Assembly (NCBI GenBank): GCA_004560305.1
Contig: SFVI01000026.1
Location: forward strand, 1 to 17,113
Direction of reading: 5' to 3'
Length of the DNA stretch: 17,113 bases
From: a bacterium
GTDB taxonomy: Bacteria > Bacillota > Clostridia > Oscillospirales > Oscillospiraceae
Shown piece after piece: positions 14,504-17,113 of this stretch (within the stretch, counting starts at the first letter, position 1; every line of letters begins with the position of its first letter). Below the pieces are notes generated by a model. The model was given only the letters and a program-made list of their open reading frames with translations, did no database searches and had not been told where the DNA came from. A program made the translations under genes and the position numbers.

Positions 14504-15940
14504 ATGGAAGAAAGAAAAGGCTTTGGGTCCAATTTTGGATTCCTGATGGCCGCTGTTGGTTCGGCGGTCGGCCTGGGTAACATCTGGGGTTTCCCCAATA
14601 AGATGGGCGCAAACGGCGGATTTACCTTCCTGATCATTTATTTGCTGCTGGCGGCCTGCTGCGGCCTTATCGTTATGATCGGTGAGCTGGCTCTGGGCCG
14701 CAAGACCGGCAAGGGCGCCGTGGGAGCCTACAAGATCTTGTCCAAAAAGTTCAGATGGCTGGGCTGGCTGGGCATTCTGTCTGCTTTTTTGATCCTGTTC
14801 TTCTACTGCGCTCTGGGCGGCTACTGCATCAAGTATGTTGTCCTGAATGTGGGCAACCTGTTCGGTGCCGGCTTTGGCTCCAACGGCCTGAACGGCGCTG
14901 AGGTGTTTGGCGCCTTCATGGGTAACCAAATGGAGGCCGTGATCTACGGTCTGATCTTCGTCCTGCTGACCATGCTCATCGTTATGGGCGGCGTCGGCGG
15001 CGGCATCGAGAAGGTCTGCTCCGTGGGTATGCCCGCTCTGTTCATCATCCTCCTCATCTGCATCATCCGTGCCTGCACCCTGCCCGGCGCTGTGGACGGC
15101 CTGAAGTATATGTTCGTTCCCGGCTGGGCTTTGGAGCACGGTGTCATTGATAAAGCACCCGACCTCCTCACAGTTCTGTCCACTGCCGGCGGCCAGATGT
15201 TCTTCTCCCTGTCTCTGGGCATGGGCGCCATGATTACATACGGTTCCTACCTGAACAAGAAGGAAAACATTGAGAAAAACGCTCTTCTCATCGTTATCAT
15301 GGACACTATGGTGGCTCTGATGGCCGGCCTGTGCGTGATCCCCGGCCGTTTCGCTCTGGACCCCACAGGCAAGCTGGGCGGCCCCTCCCTGCTGTTCGTC
15401 ACCATGCAGAATGTGTTTGACAATATGCCTTTGGGCTCTGTCTTTGGTATTCTGTTCTATCTGCTGGTGGTCTTTGCCGCCATCTCCTCCTCCATCTCTC
15501 TGCTGGAGGTCATCGTGGCTCACTTCTGCGACAAGGCTCGCGAGAAGGGCAAGGGCGACAAGCGCAAGGCTTATTCCCTCATTGCTGCTGCTGCCGTCGG
15601 CGTAGGCTGCATCCTGGTGTGCCTGGACTGCCTGGGCGGCGCCGGCATCTCCCCCTTCAACATCCTGGGCATGAATCCCGAAAACGGCCTGCCCATGTGG
15701 AGCGACTGTTGGCTGGACTTCTTTGACTGCATTTCCGAGGGAATTTTGATGCCTCTGGGCGCACTGCTGATGTGCCTGTGCATCGGTTGGGAAATCGGCC
15801 CCAAGGTTGTGGATGAGGAAGTCACGCTGGAGGGACAGAACTTTAAGCTGAGAGGATTCTTCAACATCTGCGTGAAGATCATCACCCCCCTGGGCATGCT
15901 GCTGGTGCTGTACGGCCAGATCAAGGATTTCTTCTTCTAA
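14504..15940 (+). CDS. Sodium:neurotransmitter symporter (NSS/SNF) family transporter
   Basis: A 478-residue inner-membrane secondary transporter of the LeuT fold, probably importing an amino acid or related compound with Na+. The family signature near the N-terminus is AAVGSAVGLGNIWGFP (16-31), followed by ANGGFTFLIIY; TM6 region MFFSLSLGMGAMITYGSYL; and the TM8 sodium-site segment AAISSSISLLEV. About 11 hydrophobic spans are visible, consistent with the shorter bacterial forms. The arginine of the NIWRFP external gate in LeuT is glycine here, a variation I believe occurs in a bacterial subgroup. The ribosome site AGGAGAG lies 6 nt before ATG 14504. It is monocistronic, ending at the terminator 15953-15984. 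The substrate cannot be read from sequence. Confidence 0.95.
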   Translation: MEERKGFGSNFGFLMAAVGSAVGLGNIWGFPNKMGANGGFTFLIIYLLLAACCGLIVMIGELALGRKTGKGAVGAYKILSKKFRWLGWLGILSAFLILFFYCALGGYCIKYVVLNVGNLFGAGFGSNGLNGAEVFGAFMGNQMEAVIYGLIFVLLTMLIVMGGVGGGIEKVCSVGMPALFIILLICIIRACTLPGAVDGLKYMFVPGWALEHGVIDKAPDLLTVLSTAGGQMFFSLSLGMGAMITYGSYLNKKENIEKNALLIVIMDTMVALMAGLCVIPGRFALDPTGKLGGPSLLFVTMQNVFDNMPLGSVFGILFYLLVVFAAISSSISLLEVIVAHFCDKAREKGKGDKRKAYSLIAAAAVGVGCILVCLDCLGGAGISPFNILGMNPENGLPMWSDCWLDFFDCISEGILMPLGALLMCLCIGWEIGPKVVDEEVTLEGQNFKLRGFFNICVKIITPLGMLLVLYGQIKDFFF

Positions 15941-15952
15941 GCAAAAAACAAT

Positions 15953-15984
15953 AAAAAAACCGGAGCTGCGGCTCCGGTTTTTTA
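15953..15984 (+). terminator. Intrinsic terminator after the NSS transporter
   Basis: ACCGGAGC (15959-15966) pairs with GCTCCGGT (15971-15978) over loop TGCG, with A-run before and T-run after extending the stem. Clean terminator 12 nt after the stop; the A/T flanks make it potentially bidirectional. Confidence 0.93.
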
Positions 15985-16099
15985 TTTCATCCATAAACCA
16001 AATCTGTTAACACTACCATATTTTTCGACTCCTTTTTCGTCAAAAAAGAAAAAAACTTGTACACAATTTGTTAAAAAAATGGAATCGACTGATAAGAAC

Positions 16100-16128
16100 T
16101 TGACAATGAGACATTATGAGCATATCAT
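16100..16128 (+). promoter_or_regulatory. Strong sigma-A promoter of the NhaC-family gene
   Basis: Consensus TTGACA (16100-16105), 17-base spacer, TATCAT (16123-16128). A/T-rich sequence upstream (16010-16090) may act as an UP element. The predicted start near 16135 leaves a short leader of about 30 nt. Confidence 0.85.
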
Positions 16129-16165
16129 TGATTACACCAAATCTTGAGGAGGTAAATCACTCACT

Positions 16166-17113
16166 ATGGAAAAGAAAAGTACCAAAATAGCGTATTTTAT
16201 TGCGCTGGCGGTCGTGGTCATCGCCCTGGTCATCGCTAAGGTGTCCAACGATGGTTCCGGCTTCGTGGCCACCGGTTGGGCCCTGTTCCCCCCCGTGGTC
16301 GCTATCGCCCTGGCCCTGATCAGCAAGGAAGTGTATTCGTCCCTGTTCCTGGGCTGCCTGGTGGCCGCTCTGCTGCTGGCTGACTTCAGCCCCTGGCAGA
16401 CCGTCGTAAACTTCATCGGTGCCGGCGAGGGTGTTGGCATGATCAACGCCATCGACATCTCCATCCTGATCTTCCTGGTCATCCTGGGTGTCATGGTGGA
16501 CCTGATGAACAAGGCCGGCGGCTCCGCAGCCTTTGGCCGCTGGGCTACCAAGTCCGTGAAGACCCGTTCCGGCGCACAGCTGATGACCATGCTGCTGGGC
16601 GTGCTGATCTTCATCGACGACTACTTCAACTGCTTGACCGTGGGTGCCGTTATGCGTCCCGTCACCGAGAGCCATCACATCTCCCGCGCCAAGCTGGCCT
16701 ATGTCATCGACGCTACCGCCGCTCCCGTCTGCATGCTGGCTCCCGTGTCCTCCTGGGCCGCCGCCGTTGCCTCCTATGTGCCCGATGGCTTCCCCGGCTC
16801 CCGTATCAGCATGTTCCTGAGCCAGATCCCCTTCAACTATTACTGCATCCTGACCCTGGTGATGGTCATTGTCACCTCTCTGCTGAACATCGACTACGGT
16901 CCCATGCTCAAGCACGAGTACAATGCCCAGGTCAAGGGCGATCTGTTTACCACCCCCGAGCGTCCCTTTGCCGGCGCTGACGATTACGAGGAAGGCGCAA
17001 AGCACTCCTCCGTTCTGGATCTGCTGCTGCCCGTCATCGTTCTGATCGGCATGTGCATCGTTGGTCTGATCTGGACCGGCGGTATGTGGGATGCCGAGAG
17101 TGACAACTATGGC
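16166..17113 (+). CDS. NhaC-family Na+/H+ antiporter (3' end outside window)
   Basis: The frame opens at ATG 16166 (GAGGAGG about 13 nt upstream) and is still open at the last base; 316 residues are visible of a protein usually near 450-520. It begins MEKKSTKIAYFIALAVVVIALV, a first membrane span, and continues with many hydrophobic segments. The NhaC-family core is LIFIDDYFNCLTVGAVMRPV, then HHISRAKLAYVIDATAAPVCMLAPVSSWAAAVASYV. Such proteins exchange Na+ for H+ (or, in some members, amino acids or organic acids) across the cytoplasmic membrane. Together with the NSS transporter it could form a sodium cycle, but each gene has its own promoter and terminator. Codon use is strongly biased as in the PFOR gene. 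Confidence 0.92.
   Translation, partial: MEKKSTKIAYFIALAVVVIALVIAKVSNDGSGFVATGWALFPPVVAIALALISKEVYSSLFLGCLVAALLLADFSPWQTVVNFIGAGEGVGMINAIDISILIFLVILGVMVDLMNKAGGSAAFGRWATKSVKTRSGAQLMTMLLGVLIFIDDYFNCLTVGAVMRPVTESHHISRAKLAYVIDATAAPVCMLAPVSSWAAAVASYVPDGFPGSRISMFLSQIPFNYYCILTLVMVIVTSLLNIDYGPMLKHEYNAQVKGDLFTTPERPFAGADDYEEGAKHSSVLDLLLPVIVLIGMCIVGLIWTGGMWDAESDNYG

Noticed and set aside
14372..15994. 540-codon open frame on the - strand opposite the NSS transporter
   Set aside because: Shadow frame of a highly biased GC-rich gene; composition dominated by Q, H, A and D with no family motif, and it crosses the transporter's terminator.
16157..17005. 282-codon - strand frame at the right end
   Set aside because: Antisense of the NhaC-family gene, which has a strong promoter, ribosome site and family motifs.
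1..17113. tRNA, rRNA, CRISPR array, insertion sequence or phage genes
   Set aside because: None seen on reading both strands; no repeat-spacer pattern, transposase motif or cloverleaf was found.

Overview
The window comes from a GC-rich, anaerobic low-motility-type Firmicute. The gene families (single-chain pyruvate:ferredoxin oxidoreductase, MurT/GatD relatives, a GlpP-controlled anaerobic glycerol-3-phosphate oxidation set, a sodium-coupled amino-acid transporter) and the strong AGGAGG ribosome sites fit a gut Oscillospiraceae-type clostridium (Oscillibacter/Flavonifractor/Dysosmobacter-like). The taxon is my inference; no rRNA or tRNA gene is present.

Layout. (1) 1-1806, + strand: the C-terminal half of pyruvate:ferredoxin oxidoreductase, with an exact 39-bp in-frame tandem duplication, ending at a hairpin shared with the convergent operon. 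(2) 7391-1871, - strand: a tightly packed operon of mnmG, a cyclase/kynurenine-formamidase-family hydrolase, a divergent MurT-like Mur ligase, a GatD-like amidotransferase subunit and a sugar-transfer-type ATP-grasp protein. The first three junctions are 4-nt ATGA overlaps. The GatD-like protein lacks both recognisable catalytic residues (Cys and His). mnmG and the ATP-grasp gene are each frameshifted. (3) 7467-7661, + strand: a tiny free-standing gene with its own promoter, ribosome site, 25-codon ORF and terminator. (4) 12171-7675, - strand: a glycerol-3-phosphate oxidation operon (GlpA-like FAD/[2Fe-2S] protein, second FAD/NAD oxidoreductase, DUF1667 Cys-rich protein), then glpP and a TIGR01906 membrane protein. 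Its leader carries two mutually exclusive hairpins, the second followed by a U-run, as expected of a GlpP antitermination target. (5) 12265-14099, + strand: a KdpD-like (DUF4118) histidine kinase without the usual large KdpD N-terminus, and a KdpE-like response regulator, followed by a 24-codon ORF coupled to the regulator stop and then a terminator. (6) 14226-15940, + strand: a long, probably structured leader and a sodium:neurotransmitter-symporter-family transporter. (7) 16100-17113, + strand: a strong promoter and the start of an NhaC-family Na+/H+ antiporter that runs off the window.

How the parts fit. The glp genes would oxidise glycerol-3-phosphate to dihydroxyacetone phosphate and sense it through GlpP. 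PFOR is central carbon metabolism, and the two transporters at the right end both depend on a sodium gradient. The most unusual part is the MurT/GatD-like pair with a GatD subunit that appears catalytically dead, sitting with an ATP-grasp protein and a metal hydrolase behind mnmG. Three indel-type lesions fall in the left 6 kb (PFOR duplication, ATP-grasp -1 base, mnmG about 50-base loss), while every gene to the right is intact. Reads should be checked before treating these as biology.
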